Below, in pieces: positions 42,970-51,190 of a DNA stretch of 64,000 nt (its first letter is position 1; each line of letters opens with the position of its first letter). The position numbers and the translations under genes are program-made. The stretch spans positions 124,001-188,000 of the forward strand of contig NZ_WKJD01000012.1 of NCBI RefSeq assembly GCF_009674665.1. The letters are read 5' to 3'. Source of the DNA: Agromyces kandeliae. GTDB taxonomy: Bacteria > Actinomycetota > Actinomycetes > Actinomycetales > Microbacteriaceae. The notes beneath the pieces are model-generated. The model ran no database searches. It was given only the letters and a program-made list of their open reading frames with translations, and was not told where the DNA came from.

Positions 42970-43821
42970 ATGGACACCCACGACAGCTACGAAGACCACG
43001 ACCACCACGACCGGCCCGGCGAGGCCGACGACGCCGACGGCGCGCGCGACGCGCACGAGCCGCCGGCCGCCGGCGTCCGCCCCCTCGGCTACTGGCTGAA
43101 GGTCGTCGAGCGGCGCATCGCCGCCGAGGTCGATGCCGCCCTCGCCGACGAGGGCGTGAGCCTGCGCGACTGGCGCCGGCTCAACCTCGTCGCCGGCGAG
43201 GTCCGCGGCGAGCGACTCGCCGAACGACTGGCCGCCCGGCCGCACAAGCTCGACGACCTCGTCGAGCGCGGCTGGATCGTCGGCGAGCCGGGCGAATGGA
43301 CGCTGACCGACGCCGGCCGCGACGTGCTCGACGCGCTCACCGAGCGAGTGCGGGCCGTCCGCGACCGCGTGCGCTCGAGCGTCTCCGAGGAGGAGTACGC
43401 GACCATGACCGCCTCGCTCGAGGCGATCGCCCGCGAGCTCGGCTGGGACGAGTCGACGCCCGAGCCGCGTCGCCGTCGAGGCGGGCCCGGCTTCCGCCGA
43501 GGTTTCGGCGGCCGGCCGTGGATGCGGCGCGGCGCGACCGGATGGGGCGCGCCGCCCTGGGCGGTGGCGGCGCCCCACGGCGGACCGATGCGGCATCCGT
43601 CGGCGTTTGACCACCGTCCGGGCGACGACGCCGATGCCTGCGAGCACGGCCACGACGCGCACCGGCGCGGACGGGGGCACGGGCACGCGCACGGACGTGG
43701 ACGGCGTCGCGACGACGTCCACGTGCACGTCCACGTGCACCACGACGGCGATCCTCACCACGATGATCGCGGTTCCGGTCGCGCTCGGGGTCGCGGCGGC
43801 CGCGACCGCCACGACACCTGA
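42970..43821 (+). CDS. winged-helix protein with extended His-rich C-terminal tail
   Basis: 283 residues. N-terminal His/Asp-rich stretch (2-18), a MarR-like winged-helix core at about 35-165 (YWLKVVERRIAAEVDAALADEGVSLRDWRRLNLVAGEV and ERGWIVGEPGEWTLTDAGRDVL), then an Arg/Gly-rich segment and a tail of more than 60 residues packed with His (HVHVHVHHDGDPHH). The start at 42970 has GAGAGGATT upstream; a longer frame from 42877 would run through the operator. Probably a metal-responsive or metal-storing regulator, partner of the divergent MarR protein; the family is not one I can name. Confidence 0.75.
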   Translation: MDTHDSYEDHDHHDRPGEADDADGARDAHEPPAAGVRPLGYWLKVVERRIAAEVDAALADEGVSLRDWRRLNLVAGEVRGERLAERLAARPHKLDDLVERGWIVGEPGEWTLTDAGRDVLDALTERVRAVRDRVRSSVSEEEYATMTASLEAIARELGWDESTPEPRRRRGGPGFRRGFGGRPWMRRGATGWGAPPWAVAAPHGGPMRHPSAFDHRPGDDADACEHGHDAHRRGRGHGHAHGRGRRRDDVHVHVHVHHDGDPHHDDRGSGRARGRGGRDRHDT

Positions 43822-43857
43822 CTCCGTCGCCGCACCACCGCCGTGGCGCGGCCGGGC

Positions 43858-44460
43858 CTACCGCTCGGTCGCGCCGCGCGCGTTGTAGACGACCGCGTCC
43901 GACGCGCCGAACGCGCGGAACACCTCGATCGCCTCGTCGCGACGCACCCCCGAATGCACGCGGATCCCGCGCCGCTCGAACTCGCCCTTCCAGTCGGCGG
44001 GCATGGGCCCCTCGTCGAACCCGGTGAGCCGTTCGCACTCCTCGCCGTCGCCGGCGATGACGAGGCGGCGCACGCCCGACCACATGGTCGCGCCGTAGCA
44101 CATCACGCACGGGGCCCAGTTGACGACGAGCTCGAGTCCGGCGCCTCCGGCGCCGAGGTCCCACCGGCCGAGCCGCCGCTGCGCGAGCGAGAGCGCCGTC
44201 ACCTCGGCGTGCAGCGAGCTCAACCCGTTCGAGAGCACGAGGTTCACCCCGGCCGAGACGAGTTCGCCGGATGCCGCGTCGACGACCAGCGCGGCGAACG
44301 GACCGCCGCTGCCCGCGCGCCAGTTCCGGTCGGCGAGCTCGATCGCGAGCGACATCCGCGCTGCGTCGTCGCCCAGCGGTTCGGCCGCGAGCCGCGGCAG
44401 GTCGTCGACCAGCCACTCGGGCAGCGATGCGGAGAATGACGACGTCGGCGTGGCATCCAT
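43858..44460 (-). CDS. nucleoside/guanine deaminase of the cytidine-deaminase superfamily
   Basis: 200 residues. The zinc motifs HAE (SSLHAEVTALSLA, about 92) and PCVMC (NWAPCVMCYGATMW, about 124-128) are complete, so it should be active. The C-terminal part (GFDEGPMPADWKGEFERRGIRV) resembles guanine-deaminase-type nucleoside deaminases rather than TadA. GGAGAATGG precedes the ATG. It is the last gene before the ABC operon on the same strand and may handle purine scavenging; context is weak. Confidence 0.88.
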   Translation of the reverse strand: MDATPTSSFSASLPEWLVDDLPRLAAEPLGDDAARMSLAIELADRNWRAGSGGPFAALVVDAASGELVSAGVNLVLSNGLSSLHAEVTALSLAQRRLGRWDLGAGGAGLELVVNWAPCVMCYGATMWSGVRRLVIAGDGEECERLTGFDEGPMPADWKGEFERRGIRVHSGVRRDEAIEVFRAFGASDAVVYNARGATER

Positions 44461-44519
44461 GCGCCCATTCTCCACCCGGGCGGAGGCGGAGCGTGGGGGC
44501 CGCGGCTCCGCCCCCGCGG

Positions 44520-45320
44520 TCAGCGGCGCTGCTGCTCGTCGCCCGACAGCCGCTGCGCGAGCCAGATCGGGATGATCGACACGAGCACCAGCACGACCGC
44601 GATGACCGACACGATCGGCGCCTGGTTCGGCCGGAACATGTTGTTCAGGATGAAGATCGGGAGCGTGGTCACCCCGGACCCGGCGGTGAACGTGGTCACG
44701 ATGATCTCGTCGAACGACAGCGCGAACGCGAGCAGGCCGCCCGCCAGCAGCGCCGACCGGAGCTGCGGGAAGGTCACGAGCCTGAAGGTGGTCCAGACCC
44801 CCGCACCGAGGTCGGCCGACGCCTCCTCGAGCTTCGTCCCGGTGCGGCGGAGTCGCGCGATCACGTTGTTGAACACGGTCACGATGCAGAACGTGGCGTG
44901 CGCGATGATCACCGTCCAGATCGACAGCGGCACGCCCATGATCGTGCGGAAGAAGTTGTTCAGGGCGATACCGGTGATGATGCCGGGCAGCGCGATCGGC
45001 AGGATCACGAGCAGGTTCACGGTGTGGCGGCCGAAGAAGTCGAACCGCTGCAGCGCGAACGAGATGAGCGTGCCGAGCACGAGCGCGATCGCGGTCGCGA
45101 TGATCGCGACGAACACGCTCGTGCCGACGGCCTCCATCGCGCCCGCGGACTGGAACGCCCGCTGCCACCACTCGAACGTGAAGCCGGGGGGCGGCCAGCT
45201 GAGCGACGTCGAGGTCGAGAACGAGTTCACGAGCACGACGCCGAGCGGCACGTACACGATCACCAGGATGAGGCCGGCCACGACGGCGAGCGTCGTGCGC
45301 GAGAGTCGGGAGAGTCGCAT
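44520..45320 (-). CDS. ABC transporter permease, polyamine type (PotC-like)
   Basis: 266 residues with six transmembrane helices and the EAA loop (EEASADLGAGVWTTFRLVTFPQL, about 160-183) that contacts the ATPase. The pattern PPPGFTFEWWQRAF and FSFDEIIVTTF-like segment LSFDEIIVTTF are typical of the PotC group that imports spermidine/putrescine or similar. Last gene of the potA-potD-potB-potC-ordered operon; ten bases after the PotB-like gene. Confidence 0.9.
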   Translation of the reverse strand: MRLSRLSRTTLAVVAGLILVIVYVPLGVVLVNSFSTSTSLSWPPPGFTFEWWQRAFQSAGAMEAVGTSVFVAIIATAIALVLGTLISFALQRFDFFGRHTVNLLVILPIALPGIITGIALNNFFRTIMGVPLSIWTVIIAHATFCIVTVFNNVIARLRRTGTKLEEASADLGAGVWTTFRLVTFPQLRSALLAGGLLAFALSFDEIIVTTFTAGSGVTTLPIFILNNMFRPNQAPIVSVIAVVLVLVSIIPIWLAQRLSGDEQQRR

Positions 45321-45330
45321 CCGTCGCCCC

Positions 45331-46320
45331 TTAGAGGTTGTCGAGGGCGCCCGTGCGACGCACGAGCGCGAGGTAGCCGAAGATGATCGCGATCGGGATG
45401 AGCGCGATCGCCGACGCGAGCGGCAGGTTGTTCGCCGCGCCGACGTTCGTGTAGACGAGGTTTCCGAGCATCTGGCTCGCACCGCCCACGATGTTGACGG
45501 TGATGTAGTCGCCGAGCGAGAGCGAGAAGCTGAAGATCGTGCCGGCGATGATCGCGGGCAGCGCCATGGGGAAGACGACGTGGCGGATGGTCGGCCAGGT
45601 CTTGCCGCCCAGGTCGGCGGATGCCTCGAGCAGCGAGTCGGGGACCCGCTCGAGCCCCGCGAAGATCGGCAGGATCACGTACGGCAGCCACAGGTACGAG
45701 AGCGTGATGACCGTGGCCGGCAGCCCGTAGCCCGGCGTGTGCAGGCCGAAGGGCGCGAGGACCCACTCGAGGATGCCGTCCTGGGAGAGCACCGAGCGCC
45801 AGGCGTACGCCTTCACGAGGTAGCTCGCCCAGAGCGGCATGAGCACGGCGATCACGAGGATGCGGCGGGCACGCGGCGACGCGACCTTCGCCATGTAGAA
45901 CGCGATCGGCAGGGCCAGCGCGACGTCGATGATCGTGACGAGGAGCGCGACGCCGATCGTGCGGAAGGTCACCGTCTGGTAGAGCGAGCCGGTGAGCACC
46001 GTGATGACGTTGTCGAGCGTCCACTCGGTCGTGATCTCGCCCGTGAAGCTGTTCACCGACCAGAACGCGGTGACGAGCAGGGCGGCCAGGGCGACGACGT
46101 AGACGAGCCCGAGCCAGAAGAGCGGTGCCGCGAGCAGGAACCCGAGGCGCACCCGGGGGTGCGCGCTGAGGAAGACCGACCCACGGCGGGCCGGTGTCGA
46201 CTTCGGCCTCGGGATGCCGCGCTTGGGCGCTCCGCCGGTGGCGGAGCCGGCCGGGTCGGGATCGGGCGGTCCGGATGCCTCGCCGCGAGCGGATGCCGGT
46301 GCCGTCGCGTTCATCGTCAT
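45331..46320 (-). CDS. ABC transporter permease, polyamine type (PotB-like)
   Basis: 329 residues. A Pro/Ala-rich cytoplasmic N-terminus (1-45) is followed by six transmembrane helices; the EAA loop is EASADLGGKTWPTIRHVVFPMALP near 225-248. It pairs with the PotC-like permease. GGAAGC precedes the ATG; a second ATG two codons in is equally possible. The gap to the upstream binding-protein gene holds a very stable 13-base-pair hairpin. Confidence 0.9.
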   Translation of the reverse strand: MTMNATAPASARGEASGPPDPDPAGSATGGAPKRGIPRPKSTPARRGSVFLSAHPRVRLGFLLAAPLFWLGLVYVVALAALLVTAFWSVNSFTGEITTEWTLDNVITVLTGSLYQTVTFRTIGVALLVTIIDVALALPIAFYMAKVASPRARRILVIAVLMPLWASYLVKAYAWRSVLSQDGILEWVLAPFGLHTPGYGLPATVITLSYLWLPYVILPIFAGLERVPDSLLEASADLGGKTWPTIRHVVFPMALPAIIAGTIFSFSLSLGDYITVNIVGGASQMLGNLVYTNVGAANNLPLASAIALIPIAIIFGYLALVRRTGALDNL

Positions 46321-46362
46321 GCTGCTTCCTGTCGGGTGGTGCTCGGGGGGAAACGGGGGTGT

Positions 46363-46392
46363 GCGGGCCGGGGAGACGGCTCCCCGGCCCGC
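46363..46392 (-). terminator. intercistronic hairpin between the binding-protein and permease genes
   Basis: Perfect 13-base arms GCGGGCCGGGGAG and complement with a four-base ACGG loop, 14 bases after the binding-protein stop. Partial termination or 3'-end protection here would give more binding protein than permease, a common design in ABC operons. Confidence 0.7.
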
Positions 46393-46406
46393 GCGGGCCT
46401 ACTGGC

Positions 46407-47594
46407 TCAGCCCTTGATCTCCTGCCACGCAGCAGTCCACTGCGCGTAGTCGACGCACTCGACGTCGGTGCGACCGTCGACGCACTCGGCGATCGGGGTC
46501 GTCCAGTACCAGATCTGCGAGGCGTACTCCTCGTCACCTGCGTGGTAGGCCTCGCAGTCCTCGCGGTACTCGCAGGCCTCCTGGCTCGACGGCGCCTCGC
46601 CGAAGTAGGACGTCGCGGTCGCGTTCGCCTCGGGGCTGGCGATGTAGTCGAGCCACATGTACGCGCAGTTCACGTTGGCTGCGTCGGAGGCGACCATCCA
46701 GGTGTCCGACCAGCCGGTCGCGCCCTCTTCGGGGAGCACGACGTCGGTCGACGCGCCCGAGCCGGCGAGCACGTTCTGGATGACCTGCCAGGTCGTGCCG
46801 ACGACCGAGTCGCCGGTCTCGAAGGCCTGGATCTCCTTGAGGTAGTCCGACCAGTACTCGCCGACCGACTCGCGCTGCACCTTCAGCAGGTCGACCGCGG
46901 CCTGGAACTGCTCCTCGTCGAGGGCGTAGGGGTTCTCGATGCCGAGCTCGGGCTGGTGCGCCATGAGGTAGACGGCGGCGTCGGCGATGTAGATCGGCGA
47001 GTCGTAGGCGGTCACCTTGCCGGCGTTCTCGCTGGCCTTGTCGAACACGACGTCCCACGAGGTCGGGGCCTCGGCGAAGGTCTCCGTGTTGTACATGAGC
47101 AGGTTGGCGCCGTAGCCGTGCGGGACGCCGTAGCTCTGCCCGTCGACCGAGTTCCACTCCTTCTCCTTGAGGAAGTCGAAGACGCCCTCGTAGTTCGGGA
47201 TGAGGTCGGTGTTGACCGCTGCCACGTCACCGCCGGCGATCAGGCGGAGCGTCGCGTCGCCGGAGGCGGCGACGACGTCGTACTCGCCCGTCTTCATGAG
47301 GTTGACGGCCTCGTCGGAGGTGCCGTACGTCTTGGAGGTCACCTCGCAGCCGGTCTCGTCCTCGAAGGGCGTGACCCAGTCGACGGTCGGGTCGTTCGAG
47401 CCGTCCTCGACGTAGCCGGGCCACGCGAGGATCGAGACCTGGCCCTCGGCCTCGCCGAGCTCGGTGAGCGCGTCGCCGGTCGATGCGGAGTCGCCCGAGG
47501 TGGTGCCGCAGGCGGTGAGGGTGAGCAGGGCGATCGAGCCGATCGCCACGCCGACGGTCGCGCCGCGGCGCGCCGTGCGCGGGGTGCGCATCAT
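46407..47594 (-). CDS. polyamine-type ABC substrate-binding lipoprotein (PotD-like)
   Basis: 395 residues. Lipoprotein signal with lipobox LTAC at about 27-30 after ATVGVAIGSIALL. The mature protein is a two-lobed binding protein of the spermidine/putrescine group: VSILAWPGYVEDGS, GCEVTSKTYGTSDEAVNLM and GYGANLLMYNTETF are the family segments. Two Cys pairs near the C-terminus (CEYREDCEAY) may be disulfides. GGAGAG precedes the tandem ATGATG. The exact ligand (polyamine or other amine) is not determined. Confidence 0.9.
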   Translation of the reverse strand: MMRTPRTARRGATVGVAIGSIALLTLTACGTTSGDSASTGDALTELGEAEGQVSILAWPGYVEDGSNDPTVDWVTPFEDETGCEVTSKTYGTSDEAVNLMKTGEYDVVAASGDATLRLIAGGDVAAVNTDLIPNYEGVFDFLKEKEWNSVDGQSYGVPHGYGANLLMYNTETFAEAPTSWDVVFDKASENAGKVTAYDSPIYIADAAVYLMAHQPELGIENPYALDEEQFQAAVDLLKVQRESVGEYWSDYLKEIQAFETGDSVVGTTWQVIQNVLAGSGASTDVVLPEEGATGWSDTWMVASDAANVNCAYMWLDYIASPEANATATSYFGEAPSSQEACEYREDCEAYHAGDEEYASQIWYWTTPIAECVDGRTDVECVDYAQWTAAWQEIKG

Positions 47595-47634
47595 GGTTCT
47601 CTCCTGGTTCTGTGTGTGGTGGTGTGGTGCAGGT

Positions 47635-48684
47635 TCAGGCAGCGGGTTCGGATGCGACATCCGCCCCGCCGAGCGCGACGACGTCGTCGTCGTGCCAGCT
47701 GACGACGACGCGGTCACCGCGCTCGTCGTCGTGGACCCGGTTGCGGTCGTTCTGCTCGAGCACGCTGACGCGAACGCCGGCGTCGAGGTCGACGACGAGG
47801 CGGATGCCGCTGCCGAGGTAGATCGTCTCGACGACGGTGCCGGGGGCGTTGCGCACGTCGGCCGCGGTCTCGCCGGAGCCGACGGCCATCTTCTCGGGGC
47901 GGACGGAGTGCACGCCGCCGCGACCGAGGAGCGCACGCGAGACGGCGTCGTCGAAGAGGTTCGACGTGCCGACGAAATCCGCGACGAAGCGCGACGAGGG
48001 TCGCTCGTAGAGCTCGGCCGGCGTGCCGAGCTGCTCGATGCGCCCGTCGTTGAAGACGGCGACGCGGTCGGAGAGCGTCAGCGCCTCCTCCTGGTCGTGC
48101 GTGACGAAGATGAAGGTGATGCCGAGTTCGCGCTGGATCTCCTTCAGCTCGACCTGCATCTGCTCGCGGAGCTTCAGGTCGAGCGCGCCGAGCGGCTCGT
48201 CGAGCAGCAGCACCTTGGGCTGGACGACGGTCGCGCGGGCGAGCGCGACCCGCTGCCGCTGGCCGCCGGACAACTGCGACGGCTTGCGGTCGCCCATCTG
48301 CTCGAGGCGCACCGACGCGAGGGCGCGGCGGGCGCGCTCGATGCGCTCCCTCCGCCCGATGCCGCGGACGCGGAGGCCGTAGGCGACGTTCTCGAGCACG
48401 CTCATGTGCGGGAACAGCGCGTAGTCCTGGAAGACCGTGTTCACGTCGCGGTCGAACGGCGCGCGCTTCGTGACGTCGTCGCCGAAGAGCTCGATCGTGC
48501 CGTTCGTGGGCTGCTCGAAGCCGGCGATGAGCCGGAGGACGGTGGTCTTGCCGGAGCCCGAGGGGCCCAGCATGGAGAAGAACTCCCCCGCGGCGATCTC
48601 GAGATCGACGTGGTCGACGGCGGTGACGGCTCCGAACTCCTTGGTGAGTCCGGTGAGCCGGATGGCCGGCTGCGGGTCGGTCAT
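47635..48684 (-). CDS. ABC transporter ATP-binding protein, polyamine type (PotA-like)
   Basis: 349 residues. Walker A GPSGSGKTT at about 41-49, signature LSGGQRQRVALARA near 138, Walker B VLLLDEPLGALDLKLR, then a C-terminal TOBE regulatory domain (about 240-340). The start is the ATG with GAAGGAGAGG upstream; a longer frame upstream crosses the operator. It heads the operon, before the binding protein and both permeases, and faces the GntR regulator. Confidence 0.93.
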   Translation of the reverse strand: MTDPQPAIRLTGLTKEFGAVTAVDHVDLEIAAGEFFSMLGPSGSGKTTVLRLIAGFEQPTNGTIELFGDDVTKRAPFDRDVNTVFQDYALFPHMSVLENVAYGLRVRGIGRRERIERARRALASVRLEQMGDRKPSQLSGGQRQRVALARATVVQPKVLLLDEPLGALDLKLREQMQVELKEIQRELGITFIFVTHDQEEALTLSDRVAVFNDGRIEQLGTPAELYERPSSRFVADFVGTSNLFDDAVSRALLGRGGVHSVRPEKMAVGSGETAADVRNAPGTVVETIYLGSGIRLVVDLDAGVRVSVLEQNDRNRVHDDERGDRVVVSWHDDDVVALGGADVASEPAA

Positions 48685-48716
48685 GGGCCTCTCCTTCGAT
48701 GGCGTGGTTCCTAATC

Positions 48717-48737
48717 CTATGAATCCATATGTCATAG
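48717..48737. promoter_or_regulatory. palindromic operator between potA and the GntR gene
   Basis: CTATGA and TCATAG arms separated by nine bases, with an internal CATATG. It sits in the 150-base divergent gap and is the only clear palindrome there. An AT-rich patch surrounds it. The adjacent GntR protein is the obvious candidate to bind it. Confidence 0.55.
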
Positions 48738-48835
48738 TCCAGAGGTTCGTGTTACGGTCGCATCACGGATTCGCCGGCGACCGTCCCCAGTCCGGGGGGT
48801 GAGGGGATCCGCGGGCGCACGATCGAGGAGGACGG

Positions 48836-49624
48836 ATGCCGCACGCCACCGCGCGCGCCGACGCCGCCCGCGCCGTCGTCTTCTCGCCGCTCGAGGGTGC
48901 CGGACGAGCCGAGCTGGTCGAGCAGCGCCTGACCGACGCGATCGCCTCCGGCGTGCTCCGCGACGGCGAACGCCTCCCCAGCGAGGCCGACCTCGCCAAG
49001 CTCCTCGGCGTCGCCCCGGTCACCGCGCGCGAGGCGCTCGTCGCCCTCCGGCACAAGGGACTCGTCCGCACGCGGCGCGGCCGCGACGGCGGCAGCTTCG
49101 TGACCTACGACGACGACGTCTCCCTCCGACTCACCGAGGAGCGCGTCCGCGCGCTCAGCCGCATCGAACTGCGCGACCTCTCGCTGCACTACGCCGCCAT
49201 CGCCGGCATGGCCGCCGAGGTCGCGGCCGATCGCGCGAGCGACGACGACCTGCAGAGCCTGGTGGAGATCGACGCGCGAGCCGACCTGGCCACCCCCGGC
49301 GGGGCCCGCCGGGCGGTCGGACGGTTCCAGCTCGAGGTCGCCGCCATCAGCCAGTCGCCGCGCCTCGTCCACGAGGAACTGCGCCTGCAGGCCGAGACGG
49401 GAGCCCTCCTCTGGATGTGCCTGCGCGAACAGGAGTACCGTGACCGCACGAGGGAGCACCGCCTCGAGGTGATCGCCGCGATCCGGGCGGCGGACGGCGC
49501 ATCCGCCCGCCGATCGACCACGACGCACATCGGCTCGGCGGTGGAATGGCTCATCGACGAGAAGGTGCGGCTCGAAGCCGCATCCGCACCGCCCATCGCG
49601 CACGAGGAAGGGAGCGCGTCATGA
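48836..49624 (+). CDS. GntR/FadR-family transcriptional regulator
   Basis: 262 residues. Winged helix at about 25-92 (ELVEQRLTDAIASGVLRDGERLPSEADLAKLLGVAPVTAREALVALRHKGLV) and an all-helical FCD ligand-binding domain (about 115-235) with Asp/His metal-site positions only partly visible. GAGGAGGACGG precedes the ATG. Divergent from the polyamine ABC operon and overlapping the Cache gene by ATGA, so it most likely controls both. Confidence 0.9.
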   Translation: MPHATARADAARAVVFSPLEGAGRAELVEQRLTDAIASGVLRDGERLPSEADLAKLLGVAPVTAREALVALRHKGLVRTRRGRDGGSFVTYDDDVSLRLTEERVRALSRIELRDLSLHYAAIAGMAAEVAADRASDDDLQSLVEIDARADLATPGGARRAVGRFQLEVAAISQSPRLVHEELRLQAETGALLWMCLREQEYRDRTREHRLEVIAAIRAADGASARRSTTTHIGSAVEWLIDEKVRLEAASAPPIAHEEGSAS

Positions 49625-50412
49625 CACAGGCACTCGCCACGGGCGCCGCCGCGATCGCCCGACGGATCGCCGACGTGATCGACCCGGTGTTCGCCCTCAT
49701 CGACGGCTGGCAGCAGGGGCTGCAGGCGCGGCTCGCGTCCGAGCCCGAACCCCGGGCCGCCGACCTCGACCCCGCCGTCGCGGCGACCGTCGCCGCCGAG
49801 CTCGATCGCCCCGGCACGCTCATCACGGGCGCCGGCTTCGTCGCCGCACCGGGCTACCTCGTCGACGCGCCCTGGCACCTCGCCTGGTGGCTGAGCGACG
49901 GCAACCCCTTCCGCGGGGTGCCGGCACGCGGCATCCGCCGCCTCGACGCGGTGAGCGACCCGGACGCCGAGTCGTTCCGCGACTACACGACGCTCGAGTG
50001 GTGGCGCGTGCCCGAACGCACCGGCACGAGGCACCTGACCGGGCCGTACGTCGACTACCTCTGCACCGACGACTACACGGTGACCGTGACCACCCCGGTC
50101 ACGATCGACGGCGACATGATCGGCCTGGTCGGCGCCGACATGTACGTGGCGCGCCTCGAGCAGGCGCTCGCGCCCGTGCTGCGCGACGCCGATCGCACCC
50201 TCACCGTCGTCAACGCGTCGGGTCGCATCGTCGCCTCGACCGATCCGCATCGCGCGACGGGCGCGCTGCTGCGCCTCGAGGGCCTCCCCGACGCGCTCGC
50301 GCCGCTGCGCGAGGCCGAGGCCGAGGGGCGGGTCGGCGGCGCCGTCCGCCTGCCGAGCGGTGCCGACGTCGTGCCGTGCGGCGACACCTCGCTCGCGCTC
50401 GTCGCCGAGTAG
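49621..50412 (+). CDS. Cache-domain sensor-like protein
   Basis: 263 residues. A PDC/Cache-like ligand-binding core is recognised around LEWWRVPERTGTRHLTGPYVDYLCTDDYTVTVTTPV and the following DMIGLVGADMYV. There is no signal peptide, membrane helix or output domain, so it is a free cytoplasmic sensor module. ATGA overlap with the GntR gene couples them. It may bind the ABC substrate and modulate the regulator; this is inferred from gene order. Confidence 0.78.
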   Translation: MTQALATGAAAIARRIADVIDPVFALIDGWQQGLQARLASEPEPRAADLDPAVAATVAAELDRPGTLITGAGFVAAPGYLVDAPWHLAWWLSDGNPFRGVPARGIRRLDAVSDPDAESFRDYTTLEWWRVPERTGTRHLTGPYVDYLCTDDYTVTVTTPVTIDGDMIGLVGADMYVARLEQALAPVLRDADRTLTVVNASGRIVASTDPHRATGALLRLEGLPDALAPLREAEAEGRVGGAVRLPSGADVVPCGDTSLALVAE

Positions 50413-50545
50413 CGGAGCGCTCGCCGGCCCGGGCGGCAACCCCGATGGAGCGCGCCCGAAACACGCGCCCGCTAGGGTGAGGGCCAGCGGAACGGGGTGC
50501 GCACGCGCCAGCGCGTGCGACTGACGAGAGGCCGGCGCTCGGCTC

Positions 50546-51097
50546 GTGACGACCATCAAGCAGAAGCAGGCACGCAGACGGCGGGGACGCGCCGTCGCGT
50601 ACGGCGGCGTGTCCGCGGCCTGGGCGCTGACCGTCTGGCTCAGCGCCGTCCTCAGCCCGCCCGACTGGCTGCACGGCCTCGCCCTGTTCGTCCACCTCGC
50701 GTCGCTCGTCGTCGGGCTCGGCGCCGTGCTCATGATCGAGTGGCACGCACTCCTCTGGGCGACCGGCTGGAGCACCGTGCGCGAGCTCCGCCAGGCCGAC
50801 CGCACCATGATCCTGCCCGTCTGGGCCGGGCTCGGCGGGCTGCTCGTGAGCGGCGCGCTGCTCGAGCCCGACCTCACGTCCACGGCGACGCAGGTCAAGC
50901 TGGCCGCCGTGCTCGTGCTCAGCCTCAACGGCGTCGCGCTGACGCGCTGGACGTCGGACCTCGCGCGCCTGCCGCCGACCGCGCGGTTCCGGGCGCTGCC
51001 GCGCGGCGTCCGGGCGTGGTTCGTCCTGAGCGCGCTCGTGTCGCAGGCGGCGTGGTGGACGGCCGTCGTCATCGGCCTCATGAACGCGACCGGCTGA
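50546..51097 (+). CDS. four-helix membrane protein of unknown function
   Basis: 183 residues: a basic N-terminus (KQKQARRRRGR) and four to five hydrophobic segments (about 18-37, 43-68, 88-105, 117-133, 152-176). Conserved-looking His residues in the second and third helices (FVHLASL, EWHALLW) give it the look of heme- or copper-linked membrane proteins, but no family is recognised. GTG start with weak GAGAGG site. Single-gene unit. Confidence 0.7.
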   Translation: MTTIKQKQARRRRGRAVAYGGVSAAWALTVWLSAVLSPPDWLHGLALFVHLASLVVGLGAVLMIEWHALLWATGWSTVRELRQADRTMILPVWAGLGGLLVSGALLEPDLTSTATQVKLAAVLVLSLNGVALTRWTSDLARLPPTARFRALPRGVRAWFVLSALVSQAAWWTAVVIGLMNATG

Positions 51098-51124
51098 ACG
51101 GCATCGGACGTGCGCGGACGTTCC

Positions 51125-51154
51125 CTGCGACGTCGCAGCCTGCTGAGCTAGGCT
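51125..51154 (+). promoter_or_regulatory. palindrome and -10 box upstream of the VWA gene
   Basis: A perfect 14-base palindrome CTGCGACGTCGCAG (51125-51138) lies where a -35 element would be, ten bases before TAGGCT (51149-51154). This is a likely regulated promoter. Confidence 0.45.
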
Positions 51155-51190
51155 CACGATCGAGCCAGCCGTCGCCCGACTGGAGGAACG

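Noticed and set aside
42897-43000. Start of the right-hand His-rich regulator at 42877
   Set aside because: It would translate through the operator and promoter; the ATG at 42970 has a ribosome site and begins the conserved core.
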